Below are positions 43,412 to 55,964 of a stretch of DNA of 64,000 nt, one piece after another. Both the position numbers and the translations under genes were made by a program. How positions within the stretch are numbered: position 1 is the first letter of the stretch; each line of letters opens with the position of its first letter. Below the pieces are notes generated by a model, which saw only the letters and a program-made list of their open reading frames with translations, ran no database searches and was not told where the DNA came from. The stretch comes from Tetrapyrgos nigripes (lineage: Eukaryota; Basidiomycota; Agaricomycetes; Agaricales; Campanellaceae), in assembly GCA_013368315.1 (NCBI GenBank), contig JAACJM010000048.1, forward strand, positions 1-64,000. Direction: 5' to 3'.

Positions 43412-46400
43412 TTATGATCCTAAGGTATTATATGAGGCTTCAATAAGATTTAACAAGTCCTGAACCTGACCCTGCATCAACATCTCGCGCAACTGATCAT
43501 TTCCCAAGTCCGTCGTCGTGAGCCCATCATCCCGGACTATGTCAGACTCAGTGCAATACCCATGCACATCTTCCTCAGCCATCTCCGAGGGTTTTGCGAC
43601 CCATGCAGCCGAGAAATTCAGCCGATCATCACGATAGAAATCTTTGAGAATCTGTAATACCTCAACCAGCACTGTAGACATCCGAGATCTTCTATCAGCA
43701 TCAGTCTCCTTGCTTGAAGAGAACGCTCTTTCACAAGGAACTGCAGATGCCTGTACTGGTAAAACATCAAGAGCAAGCCGGAATAATGATGGATACTTGT
43801 CTTGTCTTGTTTTCTGAAGCAACGAATCAGAACATCTGTGAATTGAATAAAGTAATGCTGTTACTTACATCGTCCCAAAACCGAACGAGATCAGCCTTCT
43901 TATCCTTCAAGATCCCCTCTCCAATCCATGAATGAAGCTCTTCCTCAGCCATTCGACGATCCTTGATAAGAGCTTCGTTCTCACGCTCTAAATCGGTTGA
44001 AGGATCAGTATTGTTTTGATCAAGAGTTGTAGCAGGCTCGTCTGCAAATGATGATGCAGAAGCGGTGCGTGAAAGTGCTTGAAGGCACTCTGTGAAGACA
44101 TCTAAATTATCAAATCCAGCCTGCAGAGAATGAGCAGCATTTGAGCCACCAAAATCCACAGATACACGACCAGGGACTTTTGAGGCCACCTGTTCATGAC
44201 GAGCAGCTGTTTGGTGTCTGGTCATCTAGACAAAATTTCAGAACATGGACTCAAGGATACATGAAAGTAACTCACAACATCAAGAATGGCTGATTTAGCA
44301 TTGGATGCATCTTGTGCAGACCATTGTTGTTCAATCCAGCGCATTTTTGAAGTTGGATTGATCACTAACCTCCGAAAAAATATCAGCATAGAACTACAGA
44401 ATAAAATGCGAGTCTATTGAACACTCACCAAGGGCAAAAGCATACATATGTGTTGATCTAGCTTTATCCACATACTCATAGAGTTTTTCCAGGGAAGATT
44501 CAATCATATGGGATAGACGAGGAATGACAATCTTGAGAGTCTTGAGGTTTGCAATAAGCTGTTCATAGAGGGGAAGTACAAAGGAAATAGTGGGCGTCTT
44601 CTGGCCTGAGACGAGCTCTTGAATAAGGTGGAATGTTTTGAGATAGAGTTGAATATCCTTGAGTACATGAAGCTCAGCTTGACTCAGAAGAAGAGAGCGA
44701 ATTTCTTCATTCTCGTCAAGCTGTGCAAACTTCTGGACTGCCTGAAAAAAAATAATTGAATCAGAAAGTATAGCATACAGATTCAAGAACACTTACCTCA
44801 TACAGGTCAAGTAGACGATTAATCATCAGATAAATGGAAGACCAGCATGTATCCACATCACGAAGCAGGACGACAACCTTAATTACATCCTCCTCCATTT
44901 CATCTGTGATCTGAATGCCCTCTTCCTCCTTTTTTTTTAAGTCTGCCTCACGAATTTCAATGATAATCTTGTGGAGATTTGCACGCCGTTTGCCTGAAGC
45001 CTGGCATGCGTTGACTAGTTTCCGAACCTTGCTAACAAGATCGGTCTGTAACGCAGCACGATAATCAGCAGGAATGTCATCGTTGGGGTGGGTTGGAAGG
45101 AATTCTTGGATCTCAACCTCTGTAACGCCATCTGCATCATCAAAACCTTGAGGCTGGTCAGAATATGTCAATCTGGATAAACCCGTCTTGACAGCAATGT
45201 TGACAACGTGTGGAAAGCAGCTAATCAAAGTTGTTGAAGTTAAACAGTGAATATTTTTAGAAAGAACGTCACATACCATATGCAATTGCCTTCTGCAGAG
45301 AACTCAACATCAATATCATGGAACACCCGTTCAAGAGAGCGCATCATGGTGTTGTTGTTGGAAGCATTGTCGAGTGTGATCATACCGATCTATCCATGTC
45401 AAGATCGTGAAAATCAGTGCACAAAAAATGAAAGTTATCATCATACTTACTCGGTTTGTGATACCAAGTTCCTTGAGTACAGTGAAGAAATATGTGGCCA
45501 TATTCAGTCCATCGTGGCTTCCTTCCACATGTCGGAATGCTACCAGTCGTGATTTCATCACCAGATGACCATCCTTTTGAATCATGTAATGGGCAGTGAC
45601 TGCCATATAGCCTTCGAGATTTCCTCAGGATCACATATCAGAGGTGAAAGAAACACGTCCGAGAGAGTTCTATAGGGGAAATAAGACTTGATCATAAAAT
45701 TCACATATGTGGCAACATACCTGTATCTCGGCCTTAACGTTGCTGAATTCGCGCTCAAACTGGGCAAATATAAGCTCCATAAGCTTTGTACGATGTGGTA
45801 TCTCCCCTGATGTGAGCTCGAGTCCGATGTAGGATAAAAGATCGCGGAATTCCGGAACTTCCACAACATTGATAGACTAACAAAAAATCAGATCCATGGT
45901 GTACTGAAAAGTTTAATTGATGTACTCACCTGATCATCTACAACAATCCAACGAACCAATAATTCCATGAAGACTTTGGGCGAGAATTCTTCATTTGGAC
46001 GTCGATCATATTTGGAAATGGGAACCCCAGTTGAGTCAATTGACTCCCAACCTTTAAGCTTAAACTTGAGAACAAACTCGTTGTAAATGGGGCCATGGTG
46101 GGTTTTGAGGTGACGGCGAATATTCCTGGTGAGTCTGCCACCGCCGTTCTGGAAAATACCTTGCGTGGCAGCACTAAGATAATGGATCATCAGTATTTCG
46201 AAAGTTAAAATCAAGAAAGCTTACCCTTCCAGACATAGCCTACAAGCAAGAAATAGACATTTGCTGGGCCTCTTTCTGAACAGTTTCATGTTCGGATTGA
46301 TGGGAGGGACAGCATGCGTGTCAGCAGGTACGATGAAATGCCAACAGTCTGTGGCAGCGCTGTTCCCAGACCCGGAGTCAGCCTTCTTCTGTTTCTCCTT

Positions 46401-46979
46401 AGCAGATTTGAAAATGGCAGAGTCGAGTGCAGGAGGTAAGGGAGTATCAGTAGACAATGACGAAGCCGGGATGGGTCCAGCACCAGCAACAGCGGCAGTG
46501 GGAGTGGGATTAATAGACTGGGAAGGAACTGAGACATTTGAATTTTCCTTATCAGCAGATGTACGGGGTCGAACGTTTCGAGTATTTTGTGAATCCAAAG
46601 TCGGATTGCTGCGTTTTCGTGACTGTATAGTATTAGGACCTGATCTGGATGAGTTGGGAGGCTGATAGTGCCGGAAATTGTCAATAACATTTGTAGCAGC
46701 AGAGAGTCGGGCACCAGAGCAAGTATTAGGGGTGGGAGTTGAAGGATAAGCAGTATTAGGAGTGGGAGTACCAGGATAAGGAGTATACCAGCCATGGTAA
46801 TGAAGATGGGGGTGGTATTGGGCATACTGAATAGGATAAGGAGATTGGGAAAGTACTGGAGTGCTGGGAGATTGAAGAGGTACTGATGATTGAAGTCCAG
46901 TAGCCTCTGATGGATATTGAGGGTGTGGAGGAGCCCCATTGCGAATGGGTGTAGTTGGAATATTTCCGAGGGGATTCAT
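43412..46979 (-). pseudogene. hAT-2 transposase, arm A (two stops)
   Basis: A paralogue of the hAT-1 transposase with the same exon plan. The ATG at 46979 starts a Pro/Ser/Thr-rich head (NPLGNIPTTPIRNGAPPH). The BED finger is CRLC ... HLKTHH. The core is broken by two TGA codons on the minus strand (plus coordinates 45631-45633 and 45625-45627) right after FTSDM, where hAT-1 has WSR. Downstream parts remain open: TLDNASNN, CFPHVVNIAVKTG, a DTCWSS motif where the family has DTRWxS, and the hATC PCERAFSSSK. It ends at 43412. It cannot make a full transposase without readthrough. Confidence 0.88.
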
Positions 46980-47260
46980 GTCGGAAATTTGAAACTTACT
47001 GAGACCTACTTGCACATGCTCTTAAACCTCGAAGTTTAGGGCTGGCACGGAGATATAATCGCTTAAATATTAGGGCGTCGTCAAGGCGTATATTGCACAT
47101 GAAAAATAAGCCACATGAAACAAGTGGAAGAGTACAACTAGGACGAGGAGAAGAGAAAGTAGGAGGAACGCGTCTCTGGCGCGTTGCCGCATTGCATAAG
47201 GTCACGCATTTTGGCCGATGATCCGAACTTCCAAATAAGGTATTGGGTCAGACCCGGGTC

Positions 47261-50200
47261 TAGTGTTGCCGCGGGTCGAGCTGGCTCGACGGACGGGTCT
47301 GACCCAATACCTTATTTGGAAGTTCGGATCATCGGCCAAAATGCGTGACCTTATGCAATGCGGCAACGCGCCAGAGACGCGTTCCTCCTACTTTCTCTTC
47401 TCCTCGTCCTAGTTGTACTCTTCCACTTGTTTCATGTGGCTTATTTTTCATGTGCAATATACGCCTTGACGACGCCCTAATATTTAAGCGATTATATCTC
47501 CGTGCCAGCCCTAAACTTCGAGGTTTAAGAGCATGTGCAAGTAGGTCTCAGTAAGTTTCAAATTTCCGACATGAATCCCCTCGGAAATATTCCAACTACA
47601 CCCATTCGCAATGGGGCTCCTCCACACCCTCAATATCCATCAGAGGCTACTGGACTTCAATCATCAGTACCTCTTCAATCTCCCAGCACTCCAGTACTTT
47701 CCCAATCTCCTTATCCTATTCAGTATGCCCAATACCACCCCCATCTTCATTACCATGGCTGGTATACTCCTTATCCTGGTACTCCCACTCCTAATACTGC
47801 TTATCCTTCAACTCCCACCCCTAATACTTGCTCTGGTGCCCGACTCTCTGCTGCTACAAATGTTATTGACAATTTCCGGCACTATCAGCCTCCCAACTCA
47901 TCCAGATCAGGTCCTAATACTATACAGTCACGAAAACGCAGCAATCCGACTTTGGATTCACAAAATACTCGAAACGTTCGACCCCGTACATCTGCTGATA
48001 AGGAAAATTCAAATGTCTCAGTTCCTTCCCAGTCTATTAATCCCACTCCCACTGCCGCTGTTGCTGGTGCTGGACCCATCCCGGCTTCGTCATTGTCTAC
48101 TGATACTCCCTTACCTCCTGCACTCGACTCTGCCATTTTCAAATCTGCTAAGGAGAAACAGAAGAAGGCTGACTCCGGGTCTGGGAACAGCGCTGCCACA
48201 GACTGTTGGCATTTCATCGTACCTGCTGACACGCATGCTGTCCCTCCCATCAATCCGAACATGAAACTGTTCAGAAAGAGGCCCAGCAAATGTCTATTTC
48301 TTGCTTGTAGGCTATGTCTGGAAGGGTAAGCTTTCTTGATTTTAACTTTCGAAATACTGATGATCCATTATCTTAGTGCTGCCACGCAAGGTATTTTCCA
48401 GAACGGCGGTGGCAGACTCACCAGGAATATTCGCCGTCACCTCAAAACCCACCATGGCCCCATTTACAACGAGTTTGTTCTCAAGTTTAAGCTTAAAGGT
48501 TGGGAGTCAATTGACTCAACTGGGGTTCCCATTTCCAAATATGATCGACGTCCAAATGAAGAATTCTCGCCCAAAGTCTTCATGGAATTATTGGTTCGTT
48601 GGATTGTTGTAGATGATCAGGTGAGTACATCAATTAAACTTTTCAGTACACCATGGATCTGATTTTTTGTTAGTCTATCAATGTTGTGGAAGTTCCGGAA
48701 TTCCGCGATCTTTTATCCTACATCGGACTCGAGCTCACATCAGGGGAGATACCACATCGTACAAAGCTTATGGAGCTTATATTTGCCCAGTTTGAGCGCG
48801 AATTCAGCAACGTTAAGGCCGAGATACAGGTATGTTGCCACATATGTGAATTTTATGATCAAGTCTTATTTCCCCTATAGAACTCTCTCGGACGTGTTTC
48901 TTTCACCTCTGATATGTGATCCTGAGGAAATCTCGAAGGCTATATGGCAGTCACTGCCCATTACATGATTCAAAAGGATGGTCATCTGGTGATGAAATCA
49001 CGACTGGTAGCATTCCGACATGTGGAAGGAAGCCACGATGGACTGAATATGGCCACATATTTCTTCACTGTACTCAAGGAACTTGGTATCACAAACCGAG
49101 TAAGTATGATGATAACTTTCATTTTTTGTGCACTGATTTTCACGATCTTGACATGGATAGATCGGTATGATCACACTCGACAATGCTTCCAACAACAACA
49201 CCATGATGCGCTCTCTTGAACGGGTGTTCCATGATATTGATGTTGAGTTCTCTGCAGAAGGCAATTGCATATGGTATGTGACGTTCTTTCTAAAAATATT
49301 CACTGTTTAACTTCAACAACTTTGATTAGCTGCTTTCCACACGTTGTCAACATTGCTGTCAAGACGGGTTTATCCAGATTGACATATTCTGACCAGCCTC
49401 AAGGTTTTGATGATGCAGATGGCGTTACAGAGGTTGAGATCCAAGAATTCCTTCCAACCCACCCCAACGATGACATTCCTGCTGATTATCGTGCTGCGTT
49501 ACAGACCGATCTTGTTAGCAAGGTTCGGAAACTAGTCAACGCATGCCAGGCTTCAGGCAAACGGCGTGCAAATCTCCACAAGATTATCATTGAAATTCGT
49601 GAGGCAGACTTAAAAAAAAAGGAGGAAGAGGGCATTCAGATCACAGATGAAATGGAGGAGGATGTAATTAAGGTTGTCGTCCTGCTTCGTGATGTGGATA
49701 CATGCTGGTCTTCCATTTATCTGATGATTAATCGTCTACTTGACCTGTATGAGGTAAGTGTTCTTGAATCTGTATGCTATACTTTCTGATTCAATTATTT
49801 TTTTTCAGGCAGTCCAGAAGTTTGCACAGCTTGACGAGAATGAAGAAATTCGCTCTCTTCTTCTGAGTCAAGCTGAGCTTCATGTACTCAAGGATATTCA
49901 ACTCTATCTCAAAACATTCCACCTTATTCAAGAGCTCGTCTCAGGCCAGAAGACGCCCACTATTTCCTTTGTACTTCCCCTCTATGAACAGCTTATTGCA
50001 AACCTCAAGACTCTCAAGATTGTCATTCCTCGTCTATCCCATATGATTGAATCTTCCCTGGAAAAACTCTATGAGTATGTGGATAAAGCTAGATCAACAC
50101 ATATGTATGCTTTTGCCCTTGGTGAGTGTTCAATAGACTCGCATTTTATTCTGTAGTTCTATGCTGATATTTTTTCGGAGGTTAGTGATCAATCCAACTT

Positions 50201-51319
50201 CAAAAATGCGCTGGATTGAACAACAATGGTCTGCACAAGATGCATCCAATGCTAAATCAGCCATTCTTGATGTTGTGAGTTACTTTCATGTATCCTTGAG
50301 TCCATGTTCTGAAATTTTGTCTAGATGACCAGACACCAAACAGCTGCTCGTCATGAACAGGTGGCCTCAAAAGTCCCTGGTCGTGTATCTGTGGATTTTG
50401 GTGGCTCAAATGCTGCTCATTCTCTGCAGGCTGGATTTGATAATTTAGATGTCTTCACAGAGTGCCTTCAAGCACTTTCACGCACCGCTTCTGCATCATC
50501 ATTTGCAGACGAGCCTGCTACAACTCTTGATCAAAACAATACTGATCCTTCAACCGATTTAGAGCGTGAGAACGAAGCTCTTATCAAGGATCGTCGAATG
50601 GCTGAGGAAGAGCTTCATTCATGGATTGGAGAGGGGATCTTGAAGGATAAGAAGGCTGATCTCGTTCGGTTTTGGGACGATGTAAGTAACAGCATTACTT
50701 TATTCAATTCACAGATGTTCTGATTCGTTGCTTCAGAAAACAAGACAAGACAAGTATCCATCATTATTCCGGCTTGCTCTTGATGTTTTACCAGTACAGG
50801 CATCTGCAGTTCCTTGTGAAAGAGCGTTCTCTTCAAGCAAGGAGACTGATGCTGATAGAAGATCTCGGATGTCTACAGTGCTGGTTGAGGTATTACAGAT
50901 TCTCAAAGATTTCTATCGTGATGATCGGCTGAATTTCTCGGCTGCATGGGTCGCAAAACCCTCGGAGATGGCTGAGGAAGATGTGCATGGGTATTGCACT
51001 GAGTCTGACATAGTCCGGGATGATGGGCTCACGACGACGGACTTGGGAAATGATCAGTTGCGCGAGATGTTGATGCAGGGTCAGGTTCAGGACTTGTTAA
51101 ATCTTATTGAAGCCTCATATAATACCTTAGGATCATAAACATCAATGATTACTACTGTAGATACATTTGATACTAGAATCTTCTTAGTTCGAGCTAAGAA
51201 TCCAGTTTCTACGAAGGGCTGATGGATCCACTTCCAAATTGGGAAAGTGACTCGGGCCTGGCTCGAGCCAAATAAGCGATGGCCCGGGTTGCGTCCTAGG
51301 TTGACCCGCGGCAACACTA
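47261..51319. mobile_element. hAT-2 transposon, copy B (4,059 bp)
   Basis: Ends TAGTGTTGCCGCGGGTCGAG (left) and the inverted TAGTGTTGCCGCGGGTCAAC (right). The perfect 8 bp target duplication CCCGGGTC (47253-47260 and 51320-51327) shows it inserted as a unit into copy A, 40-48 bp from A's end and in the opposite orientation. Confidence 0.92.
47571..51138 (+). pseudogene. hAT-2 transposase, arm B (two stops)
   Basis: Mirror of the arm-A gene on the plus strand, ATG 47571 to the stop at 51138. The same two TGA codons are at 48917-48919 and 48923-48925, directly after the first catalytic Asp of FTSDM, and the same Cys replaces Arg in DTCWSS. Exons on both sides stay open with normal splice sites. 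Because copy B has its own target duplication yet shares A's stops, either the parent was already dead and moved by another element's transposase, or gene conversion spread the stops between the arms. Confidence 0.88.
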
Positions 51320-51590
51320 CCCGGGTCAGACCCGTCCGTCGAGCCAGCTCGACCCGCGGCAACACTACTCATGAGTCACGTTGCGAAGGATAAGCCAGCT
51401 ACTTACGCCCGGCTACTCTATTAGCTAAATTAAGCAAGCGGCCGACCAGCGATTTTTAGACAAAGTCCACCAGCTATGTATCAGCGAAGTTGTTATAGCT
51501 GGGTTAGGGTTTACTTTTCCTTACACTCTGGTCCTGAGTAAGATGGGAAAGTCCCTCTAAGCTTCTGACTCGAACTGTCCTTTCATTTCG

Positions 51591-51600
51591 ACTATAAATG
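51591..51600 (+). promoter_or_regulatory. TATA-like box of MFS copy 2
   Basis: ACTATAAATG, about 55-60 bp upstream of the ATG at 51653. Confidence 0.5.
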
Positions 51601-51652
51601 TCCACATGCAAAACCATCAATCTCTCAACCGTTTTTGACTTCTGTCTCCAAC

Positions 51653-53583
51653 ATGTCCGAGTTGGTGCCAGAAGTCGAATGCGTCCGAAACGATTCTGAA
51701 ATCGATGAAGAGACGCCTCTTCTTCAGGGCCCTCCCCAACTCAGGCGCACTCCATTGCCATGGGCACAATTCTGGATCGTGCTTTTTCTGCAATTGGCGG
51801 AGCCTTTGACAAGTCAAGTAGTTGCACCATTTGCTCCCCAGGTATGTCTTGGATTGCTGTAGAACGCAAACACTCATTCTTACACACTTTTGTCCTGTAG
51901 CTAGTCCGCGATATGGGTGTGACACATGGAGATGAGACAAGGGTAGGGACCTATGTGGGGCTTCTGGTATGTGATACCACTTCAAAACTGGAAAAAAAAG
52001 TTTACTGATTGCGTTTTTTTTTCATCACTTCATCTACAGATCGCAGTGTTTTGGTTTTCCCAATCTGTGACCGTCTTACACTGGTCTCGCTTGTCAGACC
52101 ACATTGGACGTAAGCCTGTCATTTTGTCCGGTTTGGCAGGCTTGTCTTTCTCTATGTATTGTTTTGGATTGTCGACTACATTTCGCGGATTCGTAATAAG
52201 GTATGTTTTGAGATATTCCCGCAAGGCTAGCAGGCTGACGTTTCCTCCAGTCGTGCCATGACTGGAATCTTGAGTACGTTCTATCGATTTCAAACAAGTC
52301 TTTTAAACGACGTCAGTTTGTCATGTAGACGGGAATATTGGAGTCCTTAAAAGGTGAACTTTGTCTAGTCCATCCATTTCTTTCTATCCTTACGCTTGTG
52401 ATTTTAGCATGATCGCGGAACTAACAGATTCGACCAACATCGCTCAAGTACGCAGAGATACCCTCCTGTAGACCGACCAATACTGACTCTATCTTTCAAA
52501 GGCCTACGCATACACCCCAGCCGCTTGGACCAGTGGTGCGGGGCTGATGCACAGCTCTCTCAGACTCCTTTACTGACGCGTTTTCTTTCTTTCAGGAGGA
52601 CTCCTCGGACCTCTTGCCGGTGGATTACTTGCACACCCAGCTGAACAGTATCCTAATGTCTTCGGCAATTCGGAGTTCCTGAAGAAACATCCGTATTTCT
52701 TGCCTTCTGCAGTTCCTGCAACCTTCGCAGTGTGCGGCTGGGTGATCGCATTCTTTTTCCTCAAGGAACCTCTCAAGGCTCCCCAACCGATCTCCAGTCT
52801 TTTTAGGTTCCGTAGAAACCAAAATTGCGAACTACAACCCGAGGACGCTGTAGTCACAGATGAAACCGAAAACCCCGTTCCATTCAGCCGTCTCCTTACA
52901 TGGCGTGTCCTTTTGGTAGTTGCCAACTACGGATTCCTGTCACTAATCGACATCATGTTCCGTGGTATACACCCTCTCTTCCTCTCTACGCCAGTTGCTT
53001 TGGGAGGGTTGGCGCTCCCTCCTTCAGTCATAGGGAAACTAGTAGCAGCGTTTGGTGTATGCAACGGCCTGGTGGAGATTCTGTTCTTTGCTTGGATGCA
53101 TGATACTCGTGGTCCCAAGTTCACTTTTCTGTTCGGTGTCATCTCTGGGGTACCGACCTTCGCACTGTTCCCAGCCATCAGTATGGCAGCCAAGGCCTAC
53201 GGTCTTGTCAGTTTAACATGGACATTGGTCGGTCTACAAATCGTGTTTTCCAGCTTGATGAGCTTTTCTTTCGGTGGGTCCATCTAGATGGGTTGCAAAG
53301 TTCATTCTCCAACGAATCTGACGTGTGGATGATTGCAGGTGCCATTTTCATTTACATAGCCAACTCTGCTCCCAATCGCGCATCTTTAGGAATGACGAAT
53401 GGTCTCAACCAGATGACAGTTGGTCTGACTAGAGCGATAGGACCTGCGGTATCCAATTCGTTGTTTTCGGTCTCGATCAAGCATAATTATGTTGGTGGAT
53501 ATATGGTCTACACAGTCCTAGTTGCAGCTGCGTGTGTAGCTATGGTTGTAGGATCCATGTTGCCTGGTCGGGGACGACATTGA
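51653..53583 (+). CDS. MFS transporter, copy 2
   Basis: Paralogue of the gene at 26629-28536 with the same exons. The start at ATG 51653 (SELVPEVECVRNDSEIDEET) precedes PLLQ and helix 1 (FWIVLFLQLAEPLTSQVV). Motif A is HWSRLSDHIGRKPV, the signature is RAMTGILNGNIGVLKSMIAE, and the final helices contain LGMTNGLNQMTVGLTRAIGP. All 12 helices can be traced and no stop or frameshift is seen. A small intron near 53274-53340 separates SFSFG from AIFIYIANSAP. Compared with copy 1 the coding ends differ at many positions, but the middle (52141-52680), introns included, is almost the same. The substrate is unknown. Confidence 0.86.
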
Positions 53584-54178
53584 TAGAAGTCCTTACGGAC
53601 CCACATAGATTCACAGAAATATTATGTCTTTCGGGCACCTCAGCGTTCCTGAAAATGTTGCCTAAATGCCCGGATGTCCGTGCATCCATGATCACAGCCT
53701 TACATCAGAAGCAGTAACATAGCCCCTAATTTCTTCAGCTTTGACCTTCACATGGCTCTACCCTGCGAAAATGAACCGATTTGGACACATTTCTCAGCTT
53801 GGACTTCCTCGCGTTGACGGTTTTGGCGAGCAATTATCAGCAGAATTGTCTCTTTTTGGTGAGCTATGTACAAATACTTGGAATTTGCTTTCAGCTAATC
53901 CTCACCCTTTACCCCCCCAGTGCTAACTGCTCACTATGACTACATACGCCCAAAAATCTTCCTGAAATTGGCCATCGTTGTGCGCGCACCCGACTTGTTC
54001 AGGGCCCAGGGATTCCCGGCTGGACACACAAAGTAACTTGACGACTGCTTGGGACACTGTTATTGTTGTGCGCCTTGCGGAGGCATTTGTGTTGCATGAG
54101 CGCTTGAGCCGTGAAAGCAATCCAACCGCGGGAAGATTTATCCCATGGTCCACAAGTTGCGTCCTTTGTTCCTTCGTC
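53584..54178. other. Intergenic, MFS 3' flank and factor promoter
   Basis: No gene recognised in this spacer. Confidence 0.4.
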
Positions 54179-54188
54179 TATATAAATA
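54179..54188 (+). promoter_or_regulatory. TATA-like box of the three-finger factor
   Basis: TATATAAATA about 115-125 bp upstream of the ATG at 54304. Confidence 0.45.
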
Positions 54189-54303
54189 CCTCACATTCTG
54201 CGATGCTTTTTCTTTGCTTTCTACCCTCACTCACCCTCGCGACTGCTCCCTGTTATTATCAAGAACTTGCTGAAACACATCTTTTACGCGTCGCTTTCTC
54301 GAA

Positions 54304-55795
54304 ATGGCGTCTGCAGTCACGTTTTCTTCATCGCCTGCTCCTCGGATCATTCATGATTCCCAAACCGTCCAGGACATGAATGTAGCCTTTCATTCATGTT
54401 CTCCTCTCCATTGGGGCGCAGAGCCTGTCACTCTCCCCGTGCCAAATACTAGCTCTTTAATCACAGAACTTGGGGGTTCCTTCACTTTCTCCTTCAGCAC
54501 CGACATAGTCCCTACAAACCAGCACTTCAAACACGGCTCTCGCAATCTTGCCGAAACCACTGTTGGCCCCTTGTTAACACCTTACGACCGTGACCAGCTG
54601 CTTGAAGCTCGGATACTCTGCGATCCGATGCGTCTGGGTAATCATCAACCCTTGCGATTGATTGAGCAAAGTGAACTGTTCGATGTTGAAGGCTTTGAAC
54701 AGTGGGTACAGGGCGTGAAGCAAAAGGTGCATTCTATATTCTCCTCTTGTTTTCTTATTCATTCTAAGCCTCACTTAACAGCGGCCAGTACACGCCTATA
54801 TTGATCACGACGGCGACAATGATCGCTATATTCCCGTTTATTCAAATACTGCTGTCACAAACGGACTTTACTTCGACGTCAGTGGATGTAAATTGGCTAC
54901 GCGACAGAGACATAATTCAGACGCGTCGCTTTCCATGAATCCCCGAGACTGTCACCCCACTGTCCCGTTTGCTTCCTTCAGCGACAACGCCTTCGACGAT
55001 GACGCAATATCGTGCGTCTCGTCCACATCCTCTTCCATGGATGTCGATTACCCTTCTCCCTCGCAGTCGACCTTGGGTAAGAGGAAAATCCTTCCTCTTC
55101 CTGACTGGACTTGCGACCAATCTGCTTATCGGCCCACCATTTATCATCAAACCGACACTCGGTCGATCAAGACTGAAGTCGAAGAGGAGCTGGCACTCCT
55201 TCCCAAGAAGAAGAAGACAAAAACCTCGAAGAGTTCACCTCAAGCCCGACGCAACTCTTCATCTCTTCCTTTCTACTCCTCCAGCCGGTTACTTGGCCCA
55301 CGGACCCGGGCAAACCCGAACAGTGAACAAATTGCTCTGAGCTCGGGCTCGATCACTCGGAACGTTCCAGTCAAATCGAAAACGATAAAGTATCGACGAG
55401 CCCCCACGGTCTTCTCAGATGGCAGCGACACCTCTGCCTCAGAGTCCGAACCAGTCGCAGTTCCAGCCGGTACCTTCCAATGCTACGCCTCATTCTGCAA
55501 ACACATTTTTGAGGATCTTGACGAAGTCAAGGAACATTTCGAGCTGCAGCATTCCTCCAAGACCACTAAGTTGGATTTCATTCGTTGTCCCTTTGTTGAC
55601 TGCACACACAAGACAGCCAACGTTGGGGACATGTCCAGACATGAGCTTGTACTAGCTCATCAGCCAAAATCCTTCAAATGCATGGCTCCACATTGCCATA
55701 AATCATTCACTCGTATAGATGCTTTGAAACGGCATTGGAAGCGCTATGGGCACCAGTCGCAATCTCGTCGCGCGAAAAATTACCTTCATGATTGA
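54304..55795 (+). CDS. Three-finger C2H2 transcription factor
   Basis: Two exons, 54304-54726 and 54782-55795, with a 55 nt intron (GTGCAT...AACAG); the product is 478 residues. The N-terminus is a unique region (residues 1-140, ending EQWVQGVKQK). The middle is Ser/Thr-rich with a basic PKKKKTKTSKSS stretch, a likely nuclear localisation signal. Three C2H2 fingers follow near the C-terminus: CYASFC...HFELQH, CPFVDC...HELVLAH and CMAPHC...HWKRYGH, all C-x4-C-x12-H-x4/5-H. The start was chosen because it gives an in-frame exon and no earlier ATG is in frame with the intron join. It is a nuclear DNA-binding protein; targets are unknown. Confidence 0.85.
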
Positions 55796-55964
55796 CGAGC
55801 TTCCTTCCTTTTCAATCGGCCGGACTGTGTTTCTTGCTAGATATCGGTTTTTGTTTATTTCTTGTGCATCTCTGTCTGCTCCTCCAATTTCTCCTTTTGC
55901 ATTTTTCTCCTCTCTCTTTTCCTCCCCATCATCATATCCTCATCATCAAGTTATTCTTTGTCCA

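Larger units (their letters stand above)
43233..51317. repeat. Large inverted repeat: two 4,024 bp arms, 37 bp spacer
   Basis: Positions x and 94550-x are complementary from 43233/51317 inward to 47256/47294; the spacer is 47257-47293. The arms are hAT-2 copies A and B. Every open frame on one side reappears identical on the other, and no mismatch was found in the stretches I compared. Confidence 0.9.
38852..51367. mobile_element. Composite of nested hAT elements (outer hAT-2 copy A)
   Basis: The outer element is hAT-2 copy A. Its left end TAGTGTTGCC occupies 38852-38861 and its right end ...GCGGCAACACTA finishes at 51367. The host target duplication CTCATGAG is perfect (38844-38851 and 51368-51375). 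Copy A is interrupted twice: hAT-1 copy 2 at 38862-43232 (duplication GTGTTGCC) and hAT-2 copy B at 47261-51319 (duplication CCCGGGTC). Taking out both insertions and one duplication each leaves about 4,070 bp, against 4,059 bp for copy B; the 11 bp difference is a tandem GGGTCAGACCC next to the insertion point. The lengths add up exactly to 12,516 bp. Confidence 0.93.

Noticed and set aside
46286..46939. Long open frame (217 codons, mirrored at 47611-48264) rich in Leu and Ile
   Set aside because: It overlaps the conserved hAT-2 N-terminal exon in another frame and has no family features; a shadow of the transposase.
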